Shown: positions 1 through 8,723, counted from the first letter of the stretch. The stretch: DNA of 64,000 nucleotides from Paenibacillus physcomitrellae (GCF_002240225.1 NZ_CP022584.1:496001-560000); one strand, 5' to 3'. Notes: generated from the sequence alone by a model not told the origin. Made by a program: numbers and translations.

Positions 1-147
1 GTCGAGGCTTGAGCTGCGTTTATAGGGAGGATAAGGTCTAGGTGGCCTTGATGCACCGCTGCTTTATTTATTGGATTCTGTCTAAAACTTATTGAGTAGG
101 AATCGCCTCAGCATCCTTTTAGTAGGCATTCTGAGTGTTCATGATAG

Positions 148-165
148 TTGTGATTATAATCACAA
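148..165. promoter_or_regulatory. FNR/Crp-type operator (perfect palindrome)
   Basis: The 18 bases TTGTGATTATAATCACAA form a perfect palindrome and contain TGTGA-N6-TCACA, the site shape bound by Bacillus Fnr and Crp-family proteins. The centre is at 156.5. Class II activation (-41.5) would put the transcript start near 198, with a weak -10 (TACGCT, 186-191). That start lies downstream of the ATG at 182, so it supports the ATG at 224 as the real start of the next gene. I see no gene in bases 1-147. Confidence 0.8.
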
Positions 166-223
166 TTGAGAGGTTTAGGCCATGTTACGCTGGATTACAG
201 ATAAACAAAAGGAGAGGTTTGAG

Positions 224-673
224 ATGCGGGACTATACTTTTGAAGACATGAAACAAATCAACCGGAGCGAGCTTGGGGCCACCGTGCCGCTGGAGCTGTT
301 TCGCACGATCCGTCTGATCGGCATGTACCAGGGACTCCCGATGGGCGGGAAAGGCACAACACTGACGGTTGGACGTAAAATTGGAGAAAATTTGCCCGCA
401 AACACGGTCGAGGAATTGTTTCAGCTGTTCCGCGACCTCAAAATCGGGCTGCCCATGATCGTGGACCAGAACGAGCGGAGCCTTCGCGTCGCTGTTGAAG
501 ACTGCTTTTGCAAAGGGCTGCCGGTGGATGAAGAGAAGATGGTGTGCGACCTGGAGGGCGCTATCATGGAAGGAGCGCTTAAGAAAATCCTGAACCGGAC
601 GGTCAGCGTGCGGGAAGTGAAATGCAATGTGCACGGCGACGAGCGCTGCGAATATGAGGTGCGGCTGCAATGA
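224..673 (+). CDS. V4R-domain (4-vinyl reductase-like) small ligand-binding protein
   Basis: Predicted cytosolic protein of 149 residues. The C-terminal half has the V4R signature: Cys94-x-Cys96, Cys108, then Cys134 and Cys142 in the CNVHGDERC block, as in V4R proteins where such cysteines bind metal. V4R domains are known as small-molecule sensing domains; the ligand here is unknown. I chose ATG 224 because GGAGAGG (211-217) sits 6 bases upstream and because the FNR-type site makes the in-frame ATG at 182 unlikely to be transcribed. The gene lies alone between an FNR palindrome and an NreC-type promoter at the head of the nitrate island. Inference: a sensor or assembly factor for anaerobic respiration. 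It is not a recognised nar gene. Confidence 0.7.
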   Translation: MRDYTFEDMKQINRSELGATVPLELFRTIRLIGMYQGLPMGGKGTTLTVGRKIGENLPANTVEELFQLFRDLKIGLPMIVDQNERSLRVAVEDCFCKGLPVDEEKMVCDLEGAIMEGALKKILNRTVSVREVKCNVHGDERCEYEVRLQ

Positions 674-691
674 CGCGGAGGTTAAGCTGCC

Positions 692-735
692 GAGGGTTTT
701 CCCTAATGGGCAGATTATGCAAGCTTGCTTACAAT
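692..735 (+). promoter_or_regulatory. NreC-type box with promoter for the YwiC-like gene
   Basis: GAGGGTTTTCCCTA (692-705) matches the GGG-N4-CCC palindrome described for staphylococcal NreC (recalled as TAGGG-N4-CCCTA). One base later comes a -35-like TGGGCA (707-712), then 17 bases, then TACAAT (730-735). The narG promoter has the same box, the same TGGGCA and the same spacing. Confidence 0.65.
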
Positions 736-779
736 ATTACATAGACGTATTACTAGTTTAACAGATAAGGAGGGTGCCT

Positions 780-1499
780 GTGGCAAGGTACATTCCCAAG
801 CAGCATGGAGCCTGGGCGATGCTTGTCCTTCCCTTTTTGGCCGGGCTGGCGATCTCGGAAGGAAAAATCATTCATATTCCGCTGTTTCTTTGGTGGCTGG
901 TTATTTATTTGTTCAGCTTTCCGGTGCTGCAGTGGATCAAGACGGGAAATAAAGCCCGATACCGTGGCCCCGCGCTGCTGTACGGCGTGATTCTGCTTCC
1001 TTTAACGGTTATTCTTATCGCATTTGACCCCATGCTGATCGGCTATGGCGTGCTGCTGCTCGTTTTTTTCATCCCGAATATCTATTACGCCAAAACCAAA
1101 AACGAACGTGCGCTGCTCAACGATATCATGGCCGTTCTTGTCTTTTGCTCTTTCATTTTCCCGGTGGTCTACGTGGGCGAAGGAGGCAGCCGCAGTTATG
1201 TAGAAGCCGCGCAATGGTTTGCGTTGTTGGCCGCCTATTTTATCGGAACTGTCTTATACGTCAAAACCGTCATTCGCGAGAAAAATAATCCCAGGTTCTA
1301 TTATGCCTCCATCACCTATCATCTCTTAAACATCGGGATTGCCGCAGCTGTCAATCTTTATATGATCTTTCCTGCCGTTATCCTGCTGCTGCGCGCAGCC
1401 TGGTTTCCAAAGCTGGGGCTCAAGGTTAAGCAAACCGGCATGGCGGAATTTGGTTTCGCCTCGCTCATCTATGTTTCAATTTTGTTTATATACGCTTGA
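780..1499 (+). CDS. YwiC-like integral membrane protein
   Basis: Protein of 239 residues with about six to seven hydrophobic segments. The N-terminus ARYIPKQHGAWAML is typical of the YwiC-like family, whose Bacillus subtilis founder lies in the narK-fnr-narGHJI region. The molecular function of the family is not established. I chose GTG 780 because the ribosome site AAGGAGG (767-773) ends directly against the in-frame GTG at 774, leaving no spacer, but is 6 bases from GTG 780. It has its own NreC-type promoter and is followed by a strong terminator, so it is a single-gene unit of the nitrate regulon. A role in respiratory membrane or quinone function is only inferred from context. Confidence 0.75.
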   Translation: MARYIPKQHGAWAMLVLPFLAGLAISEGKIIHIPLFLWWLVIYLFSFPVLQWIKTGNKARYRGPALLYGVILLPLTVILIAFDPMLIGYGVLLLVFFIPNIYYAKTKNERALLNDIMAVLVFCSFIFPVVYVGEGGSRSYVEAAQWFALLAAYFIGTVLYVKTVIREKNNPRFYYASITYHLLNIGIAAAVNLYMIFPAVILLLRAAWFPKLGLKVKQTGMAEFGFASLIYVSILFIYA

Positions 1500-1502
1500 A
1501 CC

Positions 1503-1533
1503 AAAACCATCCGGTGCTTCGGATGGTTTTTTT
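1503..1533 (+). terminator. Rho-independent terminator
   Basis: AAAACCATCCG (1503-1513) pairs with CGGATGGTTTT (1520-1530) around a 6-base loop, followed by a T run. It isolates the YwiC-like gene from narG. Confidence 0.9.
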
Positions 1534-1545
1534 ATCGTTGAAACA

Positions 1546-1610
1546 CAGGGATTTCCCTGCAAGCAATAGGACATTCCCTGATGGGCACGCCGAAGCCTTC
1601 CTTTCATAAT
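1546..1610 (+). promoter_or_regulatory. narG promoter with two NreC-type boxes
   Basis: Box 1 CAGGGATTTCCCTG (1546-1559) is a GGG-N4-CCC inverted repeat. Box 2 TAGGACATTCCCTG (1567-1580) is a weaker copy. Their centres are 21 bases apart, two helical turns. Box 2 ends one base before TGGGCA (1582-1587), which is 17 bases from CATAAT (1605-1610). The predicted start near 1617 leaves a leader of about 60 bases. Response regulator NreC is encoded about 8 kb downstream. Confidence 0.7.
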
Positions 1611-1678
1611 AAGTTTATGGTTACTCGCGGCTCTTGGAGATCACATGACTTATATAGGCAAAGGAGCGTCCTATTTCA

Positions 1679-4600
1679 ATGAAAAGAAAAAGAAGTCTGA
1701 ATTTTTTTAAACCGATAGAAAGCTATTCCGGCAACTGGTCCATTCTTGAGGAGAAAAACAGAGAGTGGGAGAACGTCTACCGGCAGCGCTGGTCGCATGA
1801 CAAGGTAGTCCGGACCACGCATGGCGTGAACTGTACCGGCTCCTGCAGCTGGAAGGTGTTTGTCAAGAACGGCATTATCACCTGGGAGAACCAGCAGATC
1901 GATTACCCTTCCTGCGGGCCCGACATGCCCGAGTTTGAACCGCGGGGCTGCCCTCGGGGAGCTAGCTTCTCCTGGTACGAATACAGCCCGCTGCGCGTGA
2001 AATATCCTTATATGCGCGGCAAGCTTTGGCGGCTGTGGGAAGCAGCCCTTGCCGAGCATAGCAACCCGGTAGAAGCCTGGGCCAGCATAGTAGAGGACCC
2101 GGAGAAAACCCAGCATTATAAATCCGCGCGGGGCAAAGGCGGCCATGTGCGGGTCAAATGGGAGGATGCCCTGCAGCTGATTTCAGCGCAGCTGATTTAC
2201 ACCATCCGCAAGTATGGGCCTGACAGGATTGCCGGTTTCACTCCGATTCCAGCCATGTCGATGATCAGCTACGCGTCGGGCGCCCGTTTTATCTCTCTGC
2301 TGGGCGGTCAAATGCTCAGCTTCTATGACTGGTACGCAGATCTTCCGCCGGCCTCCCCGCAAATCTGGGGTGAACAGACGGACGTGCCCGAGTCTTCGGA
2401 CTGGTACAATGCCGGTTACCTGATCATGTGGGGCTCGAATGTTCCGCTTACCCGTACGCCGGATGCCCACTTCATGACCGAGGTCCGCTACAAAGGAACC
2501 AAGGTGGTTTCGGTAGCCCCGGACCTGGCGGAGAACGTGAAGTTTGCCGACAACTGGCTTGCGCCGAATCCCGGCACGGATGCCGCATTGGCTCAGGCAA
2601 TGACCCATGTCATTTTGAATGAATTTTATCAGGTTCGCAAGGAACCGATGTTTATGAATTACGCCAAACAATACACGGATATGCCGTTTCTTATTCTGCT
2701 TGATTCTCATGAGGATGCCTGGAAGGGCGGCCGGTTCCTGAGAGCCAGCGATCTTGGAGAAACTTCGCCGAATTCTGATTGGAAGCCGGTCATTTATGAT
2801 GAAGCTGCCGGGGAGCTGATGGTTCCGAACGGTACGCTGGGCCAAAGATGGGAGCAGGGCAAGAAATGGAACCTGATCCTTGAAAGGGAGGACGGGACGA
2901 AGGTCGAACCTGCGCTTTCCGTAGAAGGCCATGGGGAGCAGTGGGAGGAGATCGTGTTCCCGTATTTCGACAACGCGAAGAACGGGACGTTTAAACGAAT
3001 GATTCCGGCTATGAAAATCCGTCTTGCCGACGGTTCGGAGCGTTATGCGGCTACCGTGTACGACCTTATGATGAGCCAATACGGCGTCGCCCGCACCGAG
3101 AGTTCTTATCACGTTGAAAATTCTTATCACGCCAAAAATTACGAGGACGAAACGGTCCATTATACCCCGGCCTGGCAGGAAAAAATTACGGGCGTTAAAG
3201 CGTCTGTGGTTGTGCAGATTGCCCGCGAATTTGCCCAGAACGCTCTCGATACCGGGGGACGCTCGATGATTATTATGGGAGCCGGCATCAATCACTGGTT
3301 CAACAGCGACACGATTTACCGCTCCATCCTGAACCTGGTTATGCTGACCGCCTGCCAAGGCGTTAACGGCGGAGGCTGGGCCCATTATGTCGGACAGGAG
3401 AAGCTCCGCCCGATCGAAGGCTGGTCGGCGATCGCCTTTGCCAAGGACTGGCAGGGGGCAGCGCGGCAGCAAAACGCGACTTCGTTTTTCTATTTTGCAA
3501 CGGACCAGTGGAGATATGAAGAAAGCGATACGCATTCGCTGAAATCTCCGACCGCAGGCGACGTTCATTATCGGCATCCTGCGGACTACAACGTGCTGGC
3601 CGCCCGTCTCGGCTGGCTGCCTTCCTACCCGCAGTTTAACAAGAACAGCCTGCTGTTCGCGGAAGAAGCGGCCCGGGCGGGCAAAAAGTCGCATGAAGAG
3701 ATCATCCACCATTCGGTGGAAGAGATCAAATCCCGTAACACTAAATTTGCGGTGGAAGATCCGGGCGCACCCGAGAACTTCCCGCGTTCGTTGTTCGTCT
3801 GGCGGTCGAACCTGATCTCCAGTTCGGCGAAAGGGCAGGAATATTTCATGAAACACCTGCTCGGGGCCTCCGACGCTCTGCTGGCCCGTCCGAACGAGGA
3901 ACAAAAACCGGAAGAAATCGTGTGGCGAGAGGATGTCGAAGGCAAGCTTGACCTCCTGGTCAGCATCGATTTCCGGATGACGGCGACGCCGCTGTATTCG
4001 GACATCGTGCTTCCGGCGGCCACCTGGTATGAGAAGACGGATTTATCTTCGACCGATATGCATCCTTTTGTCCATCCGTTTAATCCGGCAATTAATCCGC
4101 TGTGGGAATCCCGCTCGGACTGGGATATCTACCGCCAGCTGTCCGAAGTGTTCTCCGAGATGGCCAAAGAGCATCTGCCCGGCGTCTATAAAGATTTGGT
4201 CATGTCGCCTCTCGGTCATGATTCCGCCGGCGAAATTGCCCAGCCTATGGGGCTGATCAAGGATTGGACCAAGGGGGAAATCGAGGCGGTCCCCGGCAGA
4301 ACGATGCCGAACTTCGGCATCGTGGAACGGGATTATACCCAGATCCACGATAAATACGTTTCGCTGGGTCCTAACCTGGCAACCGGAAAAGTCGGCGCCC
4401 ACGGCGTCAGCTTCTCGGTAGCGGATGAATACGAGGAAATGAAGAAGCTGAACGGCGTCTATCACGACAACTCGATCAAAGACGGATTGCCGAAGCTTCA
4501 AAGCGCGAGACAAGCGGCCGATGCGGTGCTGCATTTGTCATCGGCCACGAACGGCCGCGTTTCGCAGAAGGCCTATGGGGAAGCCGAGAAGGAGCATGGC

Positions 4601-5371
4601 GTTCCGCTGAAGGATATCTCCGCAGACCGCGCCGCGGAGAAGATTACCTTCCAGAGCATTACAGCTCAGCCACGGGAAGTCATTCCGACACCGGTCTTCA
4701 CCGGTTCGAACAAGCAGGGACGCCGATATTCGCCGTTTACAACGAATATCGAACGTCTGGTACCGTTCCGCACCTTGACCGGCAGACAGCATTTTTACCT
4801 GGATCACGAAATTTTCCTGCAATTCGGCGAATCGCTGCCGGTTTATAAACCAACCCTTCCTCCGCTGGTCTTCGGGCCGAGGGACAAGGAGGTCAAAGGC
4901 GGCCGGGATACGCTGGTGCTCCGCTACCTGACTCCACACGGAAAGTGGAATATCCACTCCACTTATCAGGATAACCAGCACATGCTGACCTTGTTCCGGG
5001 GAGGACCGACGGTCTGGATCAACAATGAGGACGCGGCGGAGCACGATCTCGCCGACAACGATTGGGTGGAAGTTTACAACCGCAACGGCGTAGTGACCGC
5101 AAGAGCCGTGGTCAGCCACCGGATGCCGCGAGGCACGATGTTTATGTACCATGCCCAGGATAAACATATCAACGTACCCGGTTCGGAAATTTCGGAGACG
5201 CGAGGCGGCAGCCACAATGCCCCGACACGGATCCACCTGAAGCCGACCCAGATGGTCGGCGGATATGCCCAGCTCAGCTATGGATTCAACTATTACGGGC
5301 CGATCGGCAACCAGCGTGATGTTTATGTGGCGGTCCGTAAAATGAAGGAGGTTAACTGGCTTGAAGATTAA
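1679..5371 (+). CDS. narG: Respiratory nitrate reductase, catalytic alpha subunit
   Basis: Molybdenum bis-MGD subunit that reduces nitrate to nitrite on the cytoplasmic face of the membrane, taking electrons from NarH. The 1230-residue length is normal for the family. His48-x3-Cys52-x3-Cys56-x34-Cys91 is the histidine-ligated [4Fe-4S] FS0 site, matching E. coli NarG His49/Cys53/Cys57/Cys92 within one residue. Asp219 in YADLPPASPQ probably corresponds to the Mo-ligating Asp222 of E. coli. There is no Tat signal, as expected for a cytoplasmic-facing enzyme. ATG 1679 is preceded by AAAGGAG (1660-1666), a slightly long spacer. The stop overlaps narH by 11 bases. First gene of narGHJI, under the NreC-type promoter. 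Confidence 0.97.
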   Translation: MKRKRSLNFFKPIESYSGNWSILEEKNREWENVYRQRWSHDKVVRTTHGVNCTGSCSWKVFVKNGIITWENQQIDYPSCGPDMPEFEPRGCPRGASFSWYEYSPLRVKYPYMRGKLWRLWEAALAEHSNPVEAWASIVEDPEKTQHYKSARGKGGHVRVKWEDALQLISAQLIYTIRKYGPDRIAGFTPIPAMSMISYASGARFISLLGGQMLSFYDWYADLPPASPQIWGEQTDVPESSDWYNAGYLIMWGSNVPLTRTPDAHFMTEVRYKGTKVVSVAPDLAENVKFADNWLAPNPGTDAALAQAMTHVILNEFYQVRKEPMFMNYAKQYTDMPFLILLDSHEDAWKGGRFLRASDLGETSPNSDWKPVIYDEAAGELMVPNGTLGQRWEQGKKWNLILEREDGTKVEPALSVEGHGEQWEEIVFPYFDNAKNGTFKRMIPAMKIRLADGSERYAATVYDLMMSQYGVARTESSYHVENSYHAKNYEDETVHYTPAWQEKITGVKASVVVQIAREFAQNALDTGGRSMIIMGAGINHWFNSDTIYRSILNLVMLTACQGVNGGGWAHYVGQEKLRPIEGWSAIAFAKDWQGAARQQNATSFFYFATDQWRYEESDTHSLKSPTAGDVHYRHPADYNVLAARLGWLPSYPQFNKNSLLFAEEAARAGKKSHEEIIHHSVEEIKSRNTKFAVEDPGAPENFPRSLFVWRSNLISSSAKGQEYFMKHLLGASDALLARPNEEQKPEEIVWREDVEGKLDLLVSIDFRMTATPLYSDIVLPAATWYEKTDLSSTDMHPFVHPFNPAINPLWESRSDWDIYRQLSEVFSEMAKEHLPGVYKDLVMSPLGHDSAGEIAQPMGLIKDWTKGEIEAVPGRTMPNFGIVERDYTQIHDKYVSLGPNLATGKVGAHGVSFSVADEYEEMKKLNGVYHDNSIKDGLPKLQSARQAADAVLHLSSATNGRVSQKAYGEAEKEHGVPLKDISADRAAEKITFQSITAQPREVIPTPVFTGSNKQGRRYSPFTTNIERLVPFRTLTGRQHFYLDHEIFLQFGESLPVYKPTLPPLVFGPRDKEVKGGRDTLVLRYLTPHGKWNIHSTYQDNQHMLTLFRGGPTVWINNEDAAEHDLADNDWVEVYNRNGVVTARAVVSHRMPRGTMFMYHAQDKHINVPGSEISETRGGSHNAPTRIHLKPTQMVGGYAQLSYGFNYYGPIGNQRDVYVAVRKMKEVNWLED

Positions 5372-6968
5372 AGCGCAAGTCGCAATGGTCCTGAATTTGG
5401 ATAAATGTATCGGCTGCCATACCTGCAGCGTTACCTGCAAAACTACATGGACAAACCGCAAAGGGGCGGAATACATCTGGTTCAACAATGTGGAGACCAA
5501 ACCGGGCATCGGTTATCCGAAGCGCTGGGAGGACCAGGAGCAGTACAAAGGCGGCTGGGAGCTGCGCAAAGGCAAACTGGAGCTGAAAGCGGGAAACAAG
5601 CTTTCTAAGGTTGCGCTCGGCAAAATTTTTTATAACCCCGACATGCCTGAAATGAAAGATTACTATGAGCCGTGGACCTATAATTATGACCATTTGACTC
5701 AAGCTAAGGAACAAAAACACTCTCCGGTAGCCAAACCACATTCCGCGGTTACCGGGGACAAAATGAATCTGGAATGGGGCCCGAACTGGGAGGACGATCT
5801 GGCCGGAGCCCATGTTACCGGACCGCAGGATCCGAATATCCAAAAGATCGAAGAAGAGATCAAATTCAACTTTGAGCAGTCGTTTATGATGTATCTGCCC
5901 CGTCTGTGTGAGCATTGCCTGAATCCGAGCTGCGTGGCTTCCTGTCCTTCGGGCGCCATGTATAAGCGGGATGAAGACGGCATCGTGCTGGTGGACCAGA
6001 AGGCTTGCCGGGGCTGGAGATACTGCATGACGGGCTGCCCTTACAAGAAGGTCTATTTCAACTGGCAGACCAACAAAGCCGAAAAATGCACCTTCTGCTT
6101 CCCGCGTGTGGAAGCGGGTCTGCCGACCGTGTGCTCGGAAACCTGCACGGGCCGCATCCGTTATTTGGGCGTTTTGCTCTATGATGCTGACCGTGTGCTT
6201 GAAGCGGCGTCAACCCCGGATGAACAAGATTTATACAAGCAACAATGCAGCTTGTTCCTCGATCCGTACGACCCCGAGATTATTGCCCAGGCTAGACGGG
6301 ACGGCCTTTCCGAGGACTGGATCGAAGCGGCTCAGAACTCCCCGGTTTACAAGCTGGCGATTGAATATAAACTCGCTTTCCCGCTTCATCCGGAATACCG
6401 TACGCTTCCGATGGTATGGTACGTTCCGCCGCTTAGCCCGATCATGAACTATTTTGAGGGCAAGGATTCGATCCAACATCCGGATCTGATTTTCCCGGCG
6501 ATCGATGAAATGCGGACCCCGATCGAATACTTGGCGAACCTGCTGACGGCCGGTGATACGGATACGGTCAAAGGAGCCCTGCAGCGGATGGCGATGATGC
6601 GCTCGTATATGCGCGCCAAGTCCAGCGGACAGGAGTTTGACGACAGCCGGCTTGACCGGGTGGGGTTAACGGCGCTTCAGACGGAAGAGATGTACAGACT
6701 GCTGGCTATTGCCAAATATGAGGACCGCTTCGTGATTCCTTCCTCGCATAAAGAGGAGCATATGAATCCTTACCGGGCTCAAGGCTCCACCGGCTTTAAT
6801 CATGTCATGGGCAGCATGGACATGGGGCAGGGCTGCAGCGGTTGCGGCGCGGTTCAGTCGATGAATGCGGTTCAATCCATGAACGCCGTTCCGCCGGCTC
6901 CGGTCAAAACCGAGGAATCGGGCAAGGAATTCGGCGAGAATTTTTACGGGGGGATCTGGCGTGATTGA
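5361..6968 (+). CDS. narH: Respiratory nitrate reductase, iron-sulfur beta subunit
   Basis: Electron-transfer subunit carrying three [4Fe-4S] and one [3Fe-4S] cluster between NarI haem and NarG. Four cysteine groups are visible: Cys16/19/22/26 (CIGCHTCSVTC), Cys183 onward (CEHCLNPSC), CRGWRYCMTGC, and CTFC with CSETC. The Trp in CRGWRYC is the substitution that gives a [3Fe-4S] cluster, as in E. coli NarH. The start is TTG 5361 with AAGGAGG (5345-5351), inside the end of narG. The length of 535 is somewhat longer than usual, because of a C-terminal tail with an extra CSGC pair and a duplicated VQSMNA hexapeptide. narJ overlaps its end by 8 bases, so translation is coupled. Confidence 0.96.
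   Translation: MKIKAQVAMVLNLDKCIGCHTCSVTCKTTWTNRKGAEYIWFNNVETKPGIGYPKRWEDQEQYKGGWELRKGKLELKAGNKLSKVALGKIFYNPDMPEMKDYYEPWTYNYDHLTQAKEQKHSPVAKPHSAVTGDKMNLEWGPNWEDDLAGAHVTGPQDPNIQKIEEEIKFNFEQSFMMYLPRLCEHCLNPSCVASCPSGAMYKRDEDGIVLVDQKACRGWRYCMTGCPYKKVYFNWQTNKAEKCTFCFPRVEAGLPTVCSETCTGRIRYLGVLLYDADRVLEAASTPDEQDLYKQQCSLFLDPYDPEIIAQARRDGLSEDWIEAAQNSPVYKLAIEYKLAFPLHPEYRTLPMVWYVPPLSPIMNYFEGKDSIQHPDLIFPAIDEMRTPIEYLANLLTAGDTDTVKGALQRMAMMRSYMRAKSSGQEFDDSRLDRVGLTALQTEEMYRLLAIAKYEDRFVIPSSHKEEHMNPYRAQGSTGFNHVMGSMDMGQGCSGCGAVQSMNAVQSMNAVPPAPVKTEESGKEFGENFYGGIWRD
6849..6884 (+). repeat. 18-bp tandem duplication in the narH tail
   Basis: Two 18-base units (6849-6866 and 6867-6884), differing at three positions, encode AVQSMN twice just after the CSGC motif. 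The reading frame is kept. Confidence 0.8.
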
Positions 6969-7536
6969 CGCAATTGACGTATTCAAGCTGCAGGCGTATA
7001 AAACCTCGTTTGGCTTCTTCTCCCGCCAGCTGATGTACCCGGAGAAACTGGACTTTCATCCCGTTTTGCTGGAGGAAGCTTTTGATGCGCAGCACCCGGC
7101 CATCACCGAGGTTCGAACTTATTGGTCTTTGATGCAGAACCTGAGTATGGAAGAAATCCGGGAGTTGTATACGGAGACGTTTGATTTTGACAAACATTGT
7201 GCGCTCTATATGACTTATTTTAAATTTGAGGATGCGAAAGAGCGGGGGCAGATGCTGGCCAAGCTCAAAATGCTGTACGAATTATACGGACTGGTCATGC
7301 CGGAAGGGGAGCTTCCGGATTTCCTCCCGCTGATGTGCGAGTTTTTCTATGCGGCAGAATGGAGAAAGGACCCGCGCACGCCTGAAAATTTTCGAATGCC
7401 GATTCTGATTCTCGAAGACGGCACTTACCATTTGCTCAAAGCGCTGGAGAAGAAAAACAGTCCTTATGCCCATCTGGTAAAAGGGCTGCGTGCAACGCTT
7501 AAAGCGTGCGTCAAACAGGGGGTTGCCGGGTCATGA
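6961..7536 (+). CDS. narJ: Nitrate reductase assembly chaperone NarJ
   Basis: Predicted 191-residue cytosolic chaperone of the NarJ/TorD helical family, which binds apo-NarG, helps Mo-cofactor insertion and is not part of the mature enzyme. The sequence is rich in acidic and hydrophobic helical segments (EEIRELYTETFDFD, LPLMCEFFYAAEW), as in other NarJ proteins. The GTG start lies inside the narH end (8-base overlap) with a G-rich upstream stretch (6947-6952) as a weak ribosome site, so it depends on coupling. Its stop overlaps the narI start as ATGA. Position between narH and narI is the canonical order. Confidence 0.93.
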   Translation: MIDAIDVFKLQAYKTSFGFFSRQLMYPEKLDFHPVLLEEAFDAQHPAITEVRTYWSLMQNLSMEEIRELYTETFDFDKHCALYMTYFKFEDAKERGQMLAKLKMLYELYGLVMPEGELPDFLPLMCEFFYAAEWRKDPRTPENFRMPILILEDGTYHLLKALEKKNSPYAHLVKGLRATLKACVKQGVAGS

Positions 7537-8231
7537 CCATGCTGAACCAATTTTTATGGGTGATTTACCCTTATCTTTGCCTGGCGATTTTTGTTGTCGG
7601 CCATATCTTCCGCTACCGGACGGACCAGTTTAACTGGACCGCCAAATCCAGCGAATTTATCGAGAAAAAACGGTTGATGGCCGGCAGCCTCCTGTTCCAT
7701 CTCGGCGTCATTCCGGTATTTTTTGGCCACGTATCGGGCCTCGGCATCCCTAAATCCTGGATGCGGGCTTTTGGCGTGGATGATCATATTTACCATATCG
7801 GCGCCGTTTATATCGGCGGGATTTTTGGGGCGATGACCCTGATCGGCATGCTCATTTTAACGGCACGGCGCTTTACGATGAAGAATGTGCGACGTTTAAG
7901 CTCGGCTTCCGACCTGGCGGTGAACGCGCTGCTGCTGATCATCGTCTGCATGGGCATGTTCGCCACTTTGGTTACCAATGCCGTGCGGCCCGAATTCGAT
8001 TACAGGGAGACGATCTCGGTCTGGTTCCGAGGGCTGTTTATGCTCAGACCGGATGCTTCGCTGATGACGGACGTTCCTTTATCCTTTAAGCTGCATGCCC
8101 TGCTCGGTTTTGGCATTTTGGCTTTCTGGCCGTTCAGCAGATTGGTGCATGTGTGGAGTGTGCCCTTGAATTATATGGGCAGAAGTTATATTTTATATAG
8201 AAAAAACAAAACGACCAGAAGAGAAGGCTGA
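7533..8231 (+). CDS. narI: Nitrate reductase gamma subunit, cytochrome b
   Basis: Membrane anchor that oxidises menaquinol and passes electrons through two b haems to NarH. Five hydrophobic helices are visible. Haem ligands His56, His66, His188 and His206 match E. coli NarI His56, His66, His187 and His205 almost exactly, which also confirms the start. I chose ATG 7533, overlapping the narJ stop as ATGA, instead of an in-frame GTG 27 bases earlier; CAGGGGG (7516-7522) provides the ribosome site. The length of 232 is normal. The stop codon lies within a strong hairpin before nreA. Confidence 0.96.
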   Translation: MTMLNQFLWVIYPYLCLAIFVVGHIFRYRTDQFNWTAKSSEFIEKKRLMAGSLLFHLGVIPVFFGHVSGLGIPKSWMRAFGVDDHIYHIGAVYIGGIFGAMTLIGMLILTARRFTMKNVRRLSSASDLAVNALLLIIVCMGMFATLVTNAVRPEFDYRETISVWFRGLFMLRPDASLMTDVPLSFKLHALLGFGILAFWPFSRLVHVWSVPLNYMGRSYILYRKNKTTRREG

Positions 8232-8246
8232 GCCTTCTTTTCTGGT
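8214..8246 (+). terminator. Hairpin across the narI stop (attenuator or processing site)
   Basis: ACCAGAAGAGAAGGCT (8214-8229) pairs with AGCCTTCTTTTCTGGT (8231-8246) with one G-T pair. The narI TGA (8229-8231) sits at the loop. Only three Ts follow, so it is likely a partial terminator or mRNA processing hairpin that lowers nreABC relative to narGHJI. Confidence 0.65.
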
Positions 8247-8265
8247 TTCCATAGGAGATAACTGG

Positions 8266-8718
8266 ATGAATACGAAGGTGGCATTCCAAAGGGACCTTGA
8301 CATGGCTCGGGCAACCCTTGGTTTTGATTTCATGGCGCTGGCCCTTGTTGAATCGGCGGAACACAACTATATTATCAAATGGAAGTATGTGTCCGGCAAT
8401 AAAAATGAACGTTATAAACGCATCGTGCTTCAGTCCGGGAAGGGCATAGCCGGAATGGTCTTCAAGATCGGAAAGCCGCTTTTGATCCCGTCCATTGAAC
8501 AGGAGGTCGGTCCGGGCAGTCTGTTCAATTATCCGATCGCCCAATCCGAGGATTTGAAGAGTGTGGGAGCAGTCCCGCTATGGAACGAGGAACGGGTGGA
8601 GGGCGTTCTGCTGGGAGCTTTTCGCGGCGACAAGCAGGTTACGGATGAGCTGCTTCAAGCCATGGTCGATTTGACCCGAACGTCGTTCAAAGAAAGTACA
8701 GAAAAGGAAATGATCTGA
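8266..8718 (+). CDS. nreA: GAF-domain nitrate receptor NreA
   Basis: Predicted 150-residue single GAF-domain protein. In Staphylococcus carnosus NreA binds nitrate and blocks NreB phosphorylation when nitrate is absent. The GAF features GKGIAGMVFKIGKPLLIP and VGAVPLWNEERVEGVLLGAF are clear. Length and position (directly before nreB and nreC, after narI) match known nre operons. ATG 8266 follows AGGAG (8253-8257). Five bases separate it from nreB. It is probably transcribed by read-through from narGHJI; no separate promoter is obvious in the short gap. Confidence 0.9.
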   Translation: MNTKVAFQRDLDMARATLGFDFMALALVESAEHNYIIKWKYVSGNKNERYKRIVLQSGKGIAGMVFKIGKPLLIPSIEQEVGPGSLFNYPIAQSEDLKSVGAVPLWNEERVEGVLLGAFRGDKQVTDELLQAMVDLTRTSFKESTEKEMI

Positions 8719-8723
8719 TTCTA

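Noticed and set aside
182..223. ATG at 182 as start of the V4R gene
   Set aside because: It has no ribosome site and would lie upstream of the transcript start predicted from the FNR palindrome; ATG 224 has GGAGAGG at proper spacing.
1630..1645. Possible FNR half-site (TCACA) before narG
   Set aside because: The left half reads GCTCT and does not fit TGTGA; a single half-site is not enough.
2183..3904. Long open frame on the minus strand inside narG
   Set aside because: It is a shadow of narG codon use; it has no ribosome site and no recognisable domain.
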